From the NCBI GenBank assembly GCA_015680905.1, contig CM027380.1, forward strand, positions 32,232,001-32,296,000: 64,000 nt of DNA, in the 5' to 3' direction. The position numbers and the translations under genes were made by a program. The notes under the pieces were generated by a model that searched no databases, was not told the origin of the DNA, and worked only from the letters and a program-made list of their open reading frames with translations. This document shows positions 9,554 to 21,380 of the stretch, piece after piece (the first letter of the stretch is position 1; every line of letters starts with the position of its first letter). This stretch comes from Coptis chinensis (taxonomy: Eukaryota; Streptophyta; Magnoliopsida; Ranunculales; Ranunculaceae).

Positions 9554-10544
9554 TACTCTTTTCCGATGTATTACTTTCCCATTCCATTCCATCTTTTGCT
9601 TTAAGGGGATATATCAATAAGGTAACTGGACCTCTCCATTTGGAGGGTGTGGTTGTAAGTGTCGGAGCCTTAGTCTACAGTATATCTTGCATATTCTTTG
9701 TAAAATACTTTTTACTCATCGTTTAAGTAAGTGTGAACCTGTGGAGCGAGTATACAATTTTTCTTTTCTTTATCTTACACTTCTTTTTCAAAAATGTTTG
9801 ATTTCTTTGTGCTATTAATGATAGATTCTCGATACATCAATAGTTAAGTAATTTTTCAAAAATGGTCAATGGATTTCACATAGACCAACCCCTAAAACTA
9901 CGCAATCTAGGGGCAGTTTGAGATCAGCTTTGCTTACTAAGGGTCGCCTATATCACCGAGCTATTCGCCCGGGTCAGGACATTCCATGTCTTGCGCAGTA
10001 AATCTCCCAACTCGCGTTGCTGAAGCTTTGTTTGTCTAGATTGGGTTCGCCACAAAGACAACACAAAATTTGCCTAAGAATATCTGTTATGATTTGTTTT
10101 AAAGTAATAAAATCTAGAATCACTGCTTTTGAGTACGAGTTTCTTAAAATATCTCTCCACAGTTTTCAAAATCAGAAGATATTAGAAAATAAAAGTTATA
10201 CGTCAGGAGTAACCAAAATGATACCGGGTTAACGTATAATTTTATCTTCTTGGCAAACCCTTAATCTATATGGATAGAGATATATTTTGAATGAGAAAAC
10301 AAACCCAAAAAAAATGAGGTGTCTCCAAACAAGAATTAAACAAATAGAGTAACCCAAAGTAATACTATTCTCTGTTTAATTCTATATTTTAGCCTCCACC
10401 TCTCTATTTTGTCTCGAGAATCTGACGTTAAAAAACTCAAAAGTTTCCAAAAATTTCAAAAATTTCCTCTCTTAAAAATCTTACCCCTCTCGTTTAAATC
10501 TTTTTCCCTTCTAAATCTCTCTCGTCTCTGAAATTTTTTCAAAA
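9554..10544 (+). other. Post-integrase conserved non-coding region (E)
   Basis: No credible gene. It is closely related to D: a segment around 9693-9780 (ATTCTTTGTAAAA...GGAGCGAGTATACAA) matches 43500-43590, and 9797-10110 matches 45290-45575. It holds the CCCCTA (9889-9894)/TAGGGG (9908-9913) hairpin, GGGGCAGTTTGAG, and one copy of the GAATCTGACG motif at about 10412. In E and D the hairpin block lies before the accessory gene; in A and C it lies after it. Confidence 0.65.
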
Positions 10545-10862
10545 ATGTCCTCTGTAACAAACAAAAACCCTCCACCTAGCAAGACTAGATGGATCAGTTT
10601 CAATGATCGTGTGCAAGCACTTCTTAGAGAACTACAACTTAAGATATGGACACATATACCGAAAATCATTCCTGGATTAGGTAAGAGTTCATACGCACGT
10701 AAGAGACGCGCTATGAGAGAAGGCTGGTGCTTGAATTGTCAAACACCAACTTGCCATGGTCTTCAACCTCATAGCAATTCTGTTTATAAAGTGTACACGA
10801 ATTATCCTCCAGTGCACTATGCTCAGTCTAAAAGAGTAATCCAACCATCTGGTTGGGATTGA
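10545..10862 (+). CDS. Basic Cys protein resembling carlavirus NABP (E copy)
   Basis: An uninterrupted 105-residue frame starting MSSVTNKNPPPSKTRW. Landmarks are RELQLKIW, GKSSYARKRRAMREGWCLNC (Arg-rich stretch running into C-x2-C), TPTCHGL, VYKVY and C-terminal VIQPSGWD. It aligns with the copies at 3361, 46013 and 62968. The order matches what I recall of carlavirus Cys-rich nucleic-acid-binding proteins, which bind nucleic acid and in chrysanthemum virus B act in the nucleus. The calculated character is small, soluble and strongly basic, with no membrane segment. The start is supported by alignment with the start in C. Motif copies flank it at about 10412 and 10893. I infer nucleic-acid binding; the exact role is unknown. 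Confidence 0.75.
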   Translation: MSSVTNKNPPPSKTRWISFNDRVQALLRELQLKIWTHIPKIIPGLGKSSYARKRRAMREGWCLNCQTPTCHGLQPHSNSVYKVYTNYPPVHYAQSKRVIQPSGWD

Positions 10863-11456
10863 CTCAAGTTTTCAAAAACTTCCAAGTCTTGGGGATCTGA
10901 CTTAAAACGACCCACCTTTATAAAATTTTCATCAAACTTATTCAAAACCCAAAAAAATTAACTAAAATTTTCTTTATGTTATCTGTACATATTTTCCTAC
11001 ATTTCCTTCCTTTATATGTTCTTTTTCCATTGTTGGATGTGAATGTACCTTATAACCTTACATTGAAGTTTTGATGCTGATCGGTTTGGTACCTCATGGG
11101 TCAAGATCGGATGAGTAACAAAGCACGGATCGGCTCCTGAAGTTAGCAAGGCATTGAGGACAAGATCAGAATTTCCTTTATTCATATGGGCTTGGGCCAA
11201 AATTTCGAGTTTCTTAAAAAGGCACGTGCCTCGCACGTGCCATCAACCCATATTTATAACTCGCGACTGCCCATAGTCATATTCTCGATCGAAAAATCCC
11301 CAACCCTAGCCGCCTACACCAACTTACAATCGCGCCTATTCAACTCGCAACCGCGACCTCACTTCAACACACCACCACCCAAGTTTTTCACAGCCTGCTC
11401 CATTTTCAACCCCCATTCCAAATCACAACCCTAATTTAATCAATTCCTACTCTAAA
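10863..11456 (+). other. X1 leader region (E)
   Basis: Non-coding. It includes a copy of the GGGGATCTGACTTAAAACGACC motif family (about 10893), then a block conserved before X1 in every element: TTGATGCTGATCGGTTTGGTA near 11073 followed by GGGCTTGGGCCAAA near 11188. Equivalents lie near 31975-32100 (B), 46555-46690 (D) and 63878-64000 (C). The last 200 bp, with ACCCTAGCCGCC, matches D at 48238. Confidence 0.55.
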
Positions 11457-12016
11457 ATGGCTCGAGCTCTAAAAATCGTGTCGGACCAAAATTTTCAAGA
11501 CCTCTTCTATTCCAACCTGTTTGAAGGGCACTTCAGGGCAGAGATAAGGAGAAGAGGATGGGAATCTTTGGTTGTGATGGAAGAAGCGGTTTATTCTCTT
11601 TCTCTTATGCCATCATTCTATAATTTCATGGTTAGAGGGGAGAATGAATGCGTCAAGGTTGTTAAGGATGGCAGAACGCTGGAGCTTACCAAGGAGGTGG
11701 TGAGTGCTATTCTGGGGATTCCTCTAAAATCTTATGTTCAGATAGAATAGTCCCCAGATAACAAGATAATGGATGTGCTCATGGTTGACATTCTTCTCAA
11801 AGGGGTGAAAAACCCCAAGTCTCACTGTGTGTTTCAGAGTTCGCTACCAAAGAACCAGCTAGCAGTATCTTAGTGGACAGCCTACTACCTGCTAGGCTCA
11901 ACCAAACCTTCGGATATAGGTAAGGCGATGCTCTATCTTTTATGGATTCTTCAAGAGCAGAAGAATGATTTTTGCATCGTTTCCTTCCTTTTCAAGCAAC
12001 TCTGCAAACCCAAGAA
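11457..12016 (+). pseudogene. X1 gene, N-terminal part (E)
   Basis: The translation begins MARALKIVSDQNFQDLFYSN, followed by EIRRRGWESLVVMEEAVYSLSL, PSFYNFMVRGE, and VKDGRTLELTKEVVSAILGI. The spacing of the F..., GWxxL and FYNF motifs matches X1 of B (32408) and D (48372), and more distantly X2. This is the 'putative plant transposon protein' type domain. The gene continues after the copia insertion at 18870. It is a fossil split by that insertion, with additional breaks. Confidence 0.7.
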
Positions 12017-12021
12017 GTCGA

Positions 12022-13266
12022 TGATAGGGTTATATACTAAAAACATTACTTTTGTATTAATTCTAATTCTTTATATTTTAAATGAGAATCATATGGGCAA
12101 ATGTTATGCATATTATATATGTTATTAGTTATATGCATGTGTCTAATACTTTATGTTGTAGATGATATGGTGTGGACACACAAAAGATGATATCATCAGT
12201 ACCTTATAAAGTATAAGTAATTGTTCACAACCTAGATAGATTTGGACAAACCATTGGTACGGTTGTAGTATAATCTGGTATTAGTCTATCTTGACTATAA
12301 GATTACACTAGTACACTTTGTGTGTATTGAACAGGACCAAGTGAGGTTGTTTCTCTTTATACTGACTATATAAGAGAACAAACGCCTCTGTTATTATGGA
12401 TGCTTGTCCTCTTAATCCGGATCTAATAACGAGCACTTACGTGCATTATACATTGTTTTAAATCATCAATGAGTGATATTCATTTGTGAATCAACAAACT
12501 CGATGGATTGGATAATGACATTGTATGTAAGGTGTGCTGTTGATTATAGAAGGAATCCGTGACCCGCAGGAAGTCAGGTTGATGATGTCCCCTTGAGGAG
12601 CTCAAAAAGATTGTCAAGTAAACCCTGCAGGTGGATTTATTTCGACATGACAATGAGGTTGAGTGAAGTTGATTAATGTAGTTGTCAGTAACTTGACTTA
12701 ATTAATGGTCATTCAATATCTTAAACACGGGGAGATCAACAAGCATATAATATGGAGCCCATAAACGCTGACACGTAATTTGGGATTAGGGCAGTAGTGC
12801 AACAATGACCTTTACTGGAATAAGCTATTTGTTGACAGACTTGGGCCGTGTGTTCTGGGCGAACATGGGAAGCCCAAGCCCGTCAGGAGGCCCAACCCTA
12901 ATTTCTCCTCATGGTCCCTGTTGTAGCCTATAAATAGAATCTCTTCTCTCCTGGCCGAAATTCACTATTCACTGGGTTGAAAAGAGAGGCAAGGAAAGAT
13001 AGATCCAAAATTGGATCTAGCTTTGTGAGAAAAAGGGGGTTGGTAGATCATTGCCCACACAACGTCCAATTTATTCTAAAGGAATACAACAAAAGATCAA
13101 GGGGGTAATTGTTGATTTGGATTCATAGCTATTGGATTCTCAAAGATATCAAGAAGCTGATCTAAAGGTATGATTTTCCATTCCAAAACCGTGAAAATCA
13201 TTAATTCCGCTACGCGTGGTTTTCGCGGTTTGTAGAAATATTCATTCTGAAATAACGGTTCCTACA
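12022..13266 (+). repeat. 5' LTR of the copia element
   Basis: 1245 bp, from TGATAGGGTTATATAC to GGTTCCTACA. A likely TATA box, TATAAATAG (12929-12937), lies about 340 bp before the end. Confidence 0.92.
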
Positions 13267-13268
13267 AT

Positions 13269-13280
13269 TGGTATCGGAGC
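13269..13280 (+). promoter_or_regulatory. Primer binding site (initiator Met tRNA type)
   Basis: TGGTATCGGAGC starts 2 bases after the LTR and matches the usual TGGTATCAGAGC copia primer site at 11 of 12 positions. Confidence 0.88.
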
Positions 13281-14870
13281 ATGTAGATTTTTTGGTAGAT
13301 GTAGAACTGTTCTAACATGGTTTTGCAGGCATCTAAACCAACTGTTATGGTCAGAATGATTTATGGAAAGAAATGGATCGATTTTTGTTTTTATGAAAAA
13401 TTGATTGATTTTACAGTTTTTGATTATTGGTGGATGTAATTTAAATCACGGTATGTATCGTGTTGTTGTTTTTATCCATGATGTAATCTTATGTAAATAT
13501 CAAACGATAAAAAAGATCCATATTTGGAATGGTCGAGACTTGAAAATTGAGTTTTTTCTCGTGGAGCTGGTCGCTGACTGTCACTGGAAGTGAGCGCCGC
13601 CGCCTTTACATTGGAGCATAAGGGGATGGTGGTCATCTTTAACGTTAGAAAGAGAGAAATTGGAAGTGAGCACGCCACGCGACTTATACAAACAAAAATG
13701 GAGCGCGGGTAGCGCTGATTTGCCTGGAGCATGAGCGCGCCACGCGCCTTATACAAGCACAAATGGAGCGCGAGTCACGCCCTTCATGGCAGAAAGAGAA
13801 ATTTTTTTTCTCTAAGATGAGATGATTTTTTGTTTGCTGTTCGAGGGTCTATGAAGTGATTTCGTGAGGTTTCCAGTGAAGGAAACAGGTCACGATATCT
13901 ATAAAAAAAAAATCGGGGCGCTGCCTCGGACCTTGCGACCTGACCGGGCAGGTCGAACCCCGCCGGACTTTTCGAAGGCAACTAAAAGAGTTTGGCGAAC
14001 AAGATGGAGCAATGAATATGGGCCATAACAGTTGGGAATTCATTTTCCATTTTATTGTTCATATTTGCTTATTCTATATGCATGTTTTTATTTGTGGATG
14101 TTTGTTAAAAACTAAGCCCACACGAATAATAGATAACATGGACATAGGCCTGACTAGTAAACAAAAAGATCCTCAGTTCTAAATAACTAAGTGGGAGCGG
14201 TAATTTGTTTTGTATAAATCCCACGGTCTCCATTACTGGTTTGTTGGTGATGTAATTATACTTGCGCGTCGGTTTTAGTGCCTTCCTCTATATCGGATGA
14301 GTCTAATTATGGATCACCAGAACGAACTTCTAAAGGACAACTATATAAAGTTATTAATGTATGGATTCACTTCTCCATCTGAAGAGATTCATTACAAATA
14401 ATGGACTAAGAAGTTGAGTAATGGTATACACTTAGATGCAAGTAATGGTATCCTCCCCATCAGAGTCACTGCTATTATTTGTAGGACCAAAGAAGGTCAG
14501 CATTTTAGTTTTATTTGTCTAGATGGCATGTGTCCACTTTAACGAGTGGTGTGATGTTAAATTGATGAGAAGTAGAACTAATAAGAAAAACCTCTCTACA
14601 CGAATGTAGATATGGTAAACGTCCACACTATCGTGGCTTACTACATCTCGGTGTGTAGGGTGCTGAAGAGTTAATTAATTAATTTTTTAAGTTAACTCCA
14701 AAAGTATTTCCACGAATGTAGAATGGTAAACGTCCACACTATCGTGGCTTACTACTTCTCGGTGTGGAAGGTGCAAGTGATGGGTTGATTAATTAATTAA
14801 TTTTTGTTATTAACTCAAGAAGTTTTTGCCCTACATAATAGTTATTTTATGTGATTCTCAGGTTTTCAAA
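13281..14870 (+). other. Copia leader region
   Basis: A 1.6-kb untranslated leader with no credible gene. From 13586 to 13785 it holds imperfect tandem units with GAGCGC followed closely by GCGCC or ACGCCC (for example TGAGCGCGCCACGCGCC). From about 14600 to 14790 a 75-bp block (ACGAATGTAGA...GTAAACGTCCACACTATCGT) occurs twice. Confidence 0.65.
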
Positions 14871-15660
14871 ATGGTTACTTTCAACCCTCTAGCAACTATT
14901 CTTAAAGAAAACAAACTTCTTGGCCCTAATTACATAGACTGGAAACACAACTTGGATATTGTGTTGACTGCTGAAGAGTACAAATATGTACTCAATGAGG
15001 AATGCCCACCTAAGCCTGACGATATTGCTAGAGAAGAGGAGAAAGGAACATATAAGAAGTGGATCAAGGCAGATGAGATGTCGTGGTGTTACATTCTGGC
15101 ATCTATGTCAAGTGTGCTGCAACATCAGCATCAGGCCATGACCACGGCTTATGATATGATAGCCAATCTCACAGAACTCTTCGGACACCAGAATAGGGCT
15201 GCTAGGCAAACTACCATGAAAAACTTGATGACCACAACTATGACTGAAGGGACTCCTGTAAGGGATCATATACTCAGGATGATGGCTTATCTGAATGAAT
15301 TAGAGATCCTTGGAGCTGATATCAATGCGAAAACGCAGGTCGATATCATTCTCATGATGCTGCCTGAGAGGTTTGAACCGTTCCACCTTAACTACAACAT
15401 GAACAAAAGGTTGTATTCTTTGGCGGAGCTTTATGAGAACGGTCGGTGAGAGTCTTTTTAAGCATAGTTATGTTCAGGTTTATGCTACTGAGAAGGTTTC
15501 TACTTCTACGCCTAATGGCGGTAAGAAGAAGAATAATATTTAGAAGCATAGGAACATGGCAAACAAGGGCATGGGACCTCAAGGAGTTGTGAAAAAGCCT
15601 AAGGCCAAGTGCTACAAGTGCAAGCAGTCAGGACACTAGAAGCCAGATTGTCCTCTTCTC
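14871..15660 (+). pseudogene. gag: Copia gag with zinc knuckle
   Basis: The translation starts MVTFNPLATILKENKLLG and continues with NYIDWKHNLDIVL, HQHQAMTTAYDMIANLTELF and RDHILRMMAYLNELEILG, the pattern of copia-type Gag (UBN2 domain). A CYKCKQSGH zinc-knuckle segment lies at about 15610-15640. Gag forms the particle that packages the element RNA. The start follows the conserved MVTFNP and is preferred to the longer upstream frame. It is a fossil with a few breaks. Confidence 0.82.
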
Positions 15661-15699
15661 AACAAAGAGAATAATGGAGGTATGTCTCACGCACTAGTC

Positions 15700-17560
15700 G
15701 TTTAACATGTTTAGCGATGTTATCTACCAGTACCTGGTGTGTAGATACGGAAGCCACTAACCATGCCTGCATTTCGATGTAAAGGTTCCAGGAAACCAGA
15801 AAACGTAGTGCTGGAGAGATTACCATATCTTTGGGGGATGCTATGAAATTAGTAGCTGTTGCAGTGGGAAATGTTTGTTTATCTTTTGGTAGAAATAAGA
15901 CTATGGTGTTAAAGAATTGTCTTTATGTGCCTAATTTTAGAAAGAACTTGATTTCAGTTTCTATGTTAATTAAGGATGGATATTCTGTTTCTTTTAAATG
16001 ACAAGATCGTCATTAAGAAAAATAAATTTTTTATCTGTTCTGGTACATTAGAAGGCAATTTATACATCATTAATCTTATTCCACCCATAGTGCATTAAAT
16101 TTTACCCAGAGTAGTATTATTGTAGAAGTATTGAGAGGAGAGACATTAAACTACTTTAGTACCAATTGTACAAGAATAGGAACCACAACGTGTCACCAAT
16201 GATGTACAAAAACAAGAGGTGCTTCGTCGTAGTGGTAGGGTTGTTAGACAACCTGATAGGTGGATTGGTTTGGGAATGTCTTTAGACATAACCACTGATA
16301 ACCAAGATCCTGATCCCTGGACCTACAATGAAGCACTCCAAGATAGAGATGTAGAATCTTGGCAAAAGGCAATGAATTTTGAGATGGAATCTATAGATTC
16401 TAATCAGATCTGGGAGCTTGTAGAGCCACCCAATGGTGTAAAACCCATTGGATGCAAGTGGGTCTATAAAAGGGATGTCAAGACAACTTTCCTTAATGGA
16501 AGTCTTGAGGAAACCATCTATATGGAACAACCAGAAGGATTCATTGAAAAAGGTCAAGAGCATCTTGTTTTGTACAAGAAATTTGATGGAAACGTAGTGG
16601 TAATTCTTGTGCTTTATGTGGATGACATCTTACTCATTGGAAATAATGTGAAAGTGTTGTCAGACATAAGGGTATGGTTATCAAAGCAATTTGATATGAA
16701 AGACTTGGGAGAAGCGGGTCACATCCTTGGGATCAAAATTGTAAGAGATCGCAAGAAAAGGATGTTGTGCTTATCTCAGGCTACCTATATTGATATTGTG
16801 TTGACTCGTTCTAACATGCAAAACTCCAAGAAAGGTTTCTTGCCTTTCAGGCATGGAGTTCCTCTATTAAAGGATGTGTCCCAAGACACCAAAAGAGATA
16901 GAGGACATGAAAGCGGTTCCTTATGCTTCGGTTGTAGGAAGCTTAATGTACGCCATGCTATGCACGAGGCTAGACATCTGCTTTACCGTTGGCATGGTTA
17001 GCAGATATCAGAAGAACCCAGGACAAGGGCACTGGACTGTGGTAAAACATATACTGAAGTACCTGAAAAGGACTAAAGATTATATGTTAGTATACCATGC
17101 AGATAGTTTGGTTCCCTTAGGGTATACAGTCCACACTATCGTGAACTCCAAAAGTATTTCCACGAATGTAGAATGGTAAACGTCCACACTATCATGGCTT
17201 ACTACTTCTTGGTATGGAGGGTGCTGAAGGGTCAGATAGGGACAAGAGTAAGTTTACCTCAGGTTGTGTGTTTACCTTGTGAGGTGGAGCCATAGTATGG
17301 AGGAGTGTCAAGCAGAAATGCTTGTCTGACTCCACCATGGAAGCTGAATATGTGGTAGCCACTGAGGCAGCCAAAGAATCAGTTTTGGGTCCGAAACTTC
17401 TTGTAAGCAAGTAAACACATTGAGCGCAAGTACCACCTAGAAAAGAGGAGATGTTTATGTTACCAAGATAGCATCAGAAAATAACCTAGCTGACCCCTTG
17501 ACAGGCATGTTGAGGGGATGGGAATCAGATGCTTGGCAGCATAGCTTTAAGTATAAGTGG
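15700..17560 (+). pseudogene. pol: Copia pol remnants: protease, RT, RNase H
   Basis: A protease-like segment (STWCVDTEATNHAC-like) lies at about 15727-15775. RT motifs follow from 16219: QDPDPWTYNEAL, WELVEPPNGVKPIGCKWVYK, ETIYMEQPEGFIEKGQ, LYVDDILLIGN (the YVDD active-site box at about 16614-16625) and RNase H-connection text such as SQATYIDIVL and VKHILKYLKRTKDYML. The integrase core is not represented. A third copy of the 75-bp leader block lies at about 17130-17225. Several breaks; not functional. Confidence 0.83.
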
Positions 17561-17616
17561 GAGATTTGTTAGTAGTATACTAAAAAGCAATGCTTTGAGT
17601 ATAAGTGGGAGATTTA

Positions 17617-18864
17617 TGGGGTTATATACTAAAAGCATTACTTTTGTATTAATTCTAATTCTTTATATTTTAAATGAGAATCATATGGGCAAATGTTATG
17701 CATATTATATATGTTATTAGTTATATGCATGTGTCTAATACTTTGTGTTGTAGATGATATGGTGTGGACACAAAGAAGATGATATCATCAGTACCTTATA
17801 AAGTATAAGTAATCGTTCACAACCTAGATGGATTTGGACAAACCATTGGTATGGTTGTAGTATAATCTGGTATTAGTCTATCTTGACTATAGGATTACAC
17901 TAGTACACTTTGTGTGTATTGAACAGGACCAAGTGATGTTGTTTCTCTTTATACTGACTATATAAGAGAACAAACGCCTCTGTTATTATGGATGTTTGTC
18001 CTCTTAATCCGGATATAATAACGGGAACTTACGTGCATTGTATGAGTGAGATTCATTTGTGAATCAACAAACTCGATGGATTGGGTAATGACATTGTATG
18101 TAAGGTGTGCTATTGATTATAGAAGGAATCCGTGACCCGCAAGAAGTCGGGTTGATGATGTCCCCTTGAGGAGCTCAAAAAGATTGTCATGTAAACCCTG
18201 TAGGTAGATTTATTCCGACATGACAATGAGGTTGAGTTGTACTACTCAAGGACATAAGAAGTTGATTAATGTAGTTGTCAGTAACTGGACTTAATCAATG
18301 GACATTCGATATCTTAAACACGGGGAGATCAACGAGCATATAATATAGAGCCCACAAACGCTGACACGTAATTTGGGATTAGGGTGGTAGTGCAACAATG
18401 GCCTTTAGTGGGAATAAGCCATTTGTTGACAGACTTGGGCCGTGTGTTCTGTGTGAACATGGGAAGCCCAAGCCCATCAGGAGACCCAACCCTAATGTAT
18501 CCTCATGGTCCCTGTTGTAGCCTATAAATAGAATCCCTTCTCTCCTGGCCAAAATTCACTATTCACTAGATTGAAAAGAGAGGCAAGGAAAGATAGATCC
18601 AAAATTGGATCTAGCTTTGTGAGAAAGAAGGGGGTTGGTAGATCGTTGCCCACACAACGTCCAATCTATTCTAAAGGAATACAACAAAAGATCAAGGGGT
18701 TAATTGTTGATTCGTATTCATAGCTATTGGATTCTCAGAGATATCAAGAAGCTAATCTAAAGGTATGATTTTCCATTCCAAAACCGTGAAAACCATTAAT
18801 TCCACCGCTGCGCGTGGTTTTCGCGGTCTGTAGAAATATTCATTCTGAAATAACGGTTCCTACA
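17617..18864 (+). repeat. 3' LTR of the copia element
   Basis: About 1248 bp, ending GGTTCCTACA like the 5' LTR. Left edge after GGGAGATTTA is placed from the 5' LTR alignment, with an uncertainty of a few bases. Confidence 0.9.
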
Positions 18865-18869
18865 GTCGA

Positions 18870-19360
18870 TAGCCCCTTTACCAGTGTTGGTCACGAAGAT
18901 CATGCAGCACTGGGGCTTTGAAGTACCAGACACCTTAGTGGAGGTCAGGGATGCTACCTTAGGTCCCATCTATGCCCCTGCCACTAGAGCAACCAAGCAA
19001 GCACAGCCTACAGAGCGAGTGGACTACTTCGCTGAAGGTGCCACCCAAGTGTTCACTCAACCCATGGATGGAATTCACTTCCTCCATGGAGGCCAAAGGA
19101 TTCTGGCTCAGCACGTCAGCTAGCTCAGGCATACACAACAAGATATCATGGCAGCTCAGCAGAACATCGGGGAGGAGCAGTAGTCTTTCCAGCAGGAGCA
19201 GAGACGCTTCCAGCACAGTGTCACTAGAACACTGTAAATCATTCAAGATGCGCTTCCACAGAGTGATAGACATGCTAGGACCCGCCATCAAGGAGAAGGA
19301 TCTTCTAGACACCGCGACGAGTCACGCACGGATTATGACTAGGAAATCTCCCTAGTGTCC
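18870..19360 (+). pseudogene. X1 gene, C-terminal part (E)
   Basis: Continuation of X1 beyond the copia insertion. LVTKIMQHWGF aligns with VLITKIMLSWG in B (about 32970). Then come QPMDGIHFLHGGQRILAQ and a Gln/Glu-rich helix-like tail (about 19125-19220), comparable with the tail in A. A soluble protein with a coiled-coil end is inferred. It is broken. Confidence 0.65.
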
Positions 19361-21380
19361 ATATAGTTAGATATATTTATTTGTATTTTTCTTTTCACAT
19401 GTATGATGTAGTATAAGTTAGATTATATATATTATTATCTTATTGTTTCATTTCTTTTGAGGAATTTGGTATATGAGAAAAAGGTAATACACATACATCA
19501 TGCCAAAAATTTCCGTTTTTTTTTTCATTTTTTTCTGCAATTGCAAAAGTTTTCAAAAATACAAAAACCCAAAAAAAATTTCATAGTAGAATAATTATCC
19601 TTAGTATAATAAACCATGTATTTCTCATTCTATATTAAACAACCCACGCCCCAAACCTATTTGGGGGTGGTATATTTTCATCATGAAGAACAGAATACAG
19701 AGGTATCACCATTTTTGCTCATGTTTCTGTGGTAATCTCTTTCCTTATCTCTTCATACTTTTAGGACAAAACATATTTTTCTTTGGGGGTGGTATAGTAA
19801 CATATTGTAAAAACTATGCATTTTCTATATAGTATATTTCTTCCTTCCTAAATTTTTTTTTCGAAAAAGACCAAAAATATTCTTCTGTTTAGTATTAAAA
19901 GTTTTGTTTCCTTTTTCTATGATGAATAAATAGTCTAGAAGTCTCATTATAACAACAGAGTAAGGATTTGTTCTTCGAACTTAGACTAATATACACACAA
20001 TAGTTTCTACATCTTTTCATGAATGACATGCATTAGCATTTGTATGTATATAGCAGTGAGTTTCCGAGACCAAGGTTAGAACAGTTAAGTTCCATATCCT
20101 ATGAGAATCTAGCCAAAAGCCTCATCTGAATGATTATTGAGTGATGACACAAAGGATGTCCGGATAGAAAGACAACACGTCCACTTGCTTGATCACCACG
20201 CCATATCCTAAGAAATAATTTAGGCTCTTTTTGGATCGATATAGCCAAATAAACGTTAAAATCCCAAAAAGATAGATTTTTCCTTTAGTTACCCCTTTTT
20301 GAGCCTTCACCTTTTTCTAAAAGATTTTTTATTCTTCACCATAAAATCCTAACCCGTTACAAAACCAAATAAAAAGCTTACCCAGCTGAGGAGTTGAGAA
20401 TTGGATGGATATAAAAAAAAGAGAAGAGAAGACCGTGTACAAAAATAGATCAGTTAGTTGCCTCGAAAAGAAAAGAAAGAAAGAAAAGAAAGACCCATCA
20501 AAAACCAAAAACCCCAAAAAAATTCAAAGGATTCAAAAATCGAATCTCCCAAAGTTCAAAATCAAAAGAAGACGATATTAACAACAAAACAAAAAGAGAA
20601 CCAAAAGCAAGTTAGAACTCCTAAACTTCAAATTCATATATAGTCACAGAGCCAAAGGGCTAAAAGAATGAATCACAATTCGAAAGCAAAGAACAAAATG
20701 AGGTTCTTCTCTGGTTACAAGTATCATGAAGACCCAGTTTCTCAACTTATCAAATTTTGTTTTTCTTTTCATTTTTCTTTCTAGACCATCACCTTAGCCC
20801 CGTAACTCCTAATAAAATACCTCTAGCTCAATTAGAAATAAGATGGTGTGATAGTAAGTGGCAAGCATGATCAATCGACCCCGGTTCCTTCAGATGTCAT
20901 TTGAGTATGTGAGGAATATAAGTGCCCGCTGCACTTGAAAGAATGAAACTTGAGTGAATCTATCAGAGAGTTGTGATTACAATACACCCCTGTGATAACC
21001 CACTTTAAGGACGCTCTCCAAAAGTATCAGAAACAACTCTACTTTTGCATTTCATTGCTCATGTTTTGCACATTTATTTTTAGAAGATTAAATTACTGTA
21101 CATATATTATTCTAAGTTCAAAGAAGCTTTTCCTTATTCACCGCTAATGAGATGTATGGACATCTGAGAATAAATAAAGGAACAAGACTCTTTGTATTAA
21201 ATAGAAGAAATTTGTGAGTACCTTCACTGGAAAACTCTCATGAGACTTAAAGCTCATCCACTAGAGAATTCCTAGTAGTTTAAAGTCTTGTTGCATATGG
21301 TCAATGCAATCGCACTCTACAAATCGAGATGTTTAGTTGATAATAAATCACACATTTGTGATCTTAGTTTTTTCTCACAT
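19361..21380 (+). other. Element E 3' untranslated region
   Basis: No gene seen. It contains two polypurine-like motifs, ATTTGGGGGTGGTAT (about 19660) and TTTGGGGGTGGTATAG (about 19782, preceded by TAGGACAAAACAT), which resemble the modules after X1 and X2 in the other elements although X2 itself is not recognisable. Further on are TTTGGATCGATATAGCC near 20231, CTCTAGCTCAATTAGAA near 20822 and a weaker three-way-junction region at 21253-21328. Confidence 0.65.

Larger units (their letters stand above)
12022..18864 (+). mobile_element. Ty1/copia LTR retrotransposon
   Basis: A 6843-bp element with two LTRs, flanked by a perfect 5-bp duplication GTCGA (12017-12021 and 18865-18869). It has an initiator-Met-type primer site and a TAAGTGGGAGATTT polypurine tract that occurs twice in the 50 bp before the 3' LTR. 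The LTR structure is whole, but the coding interior is incomplete and broken: most of the integrase region is not present. The LTRs differ by about 3 percent by eye, suggesting around one to two million years. Confidence 0.93.
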
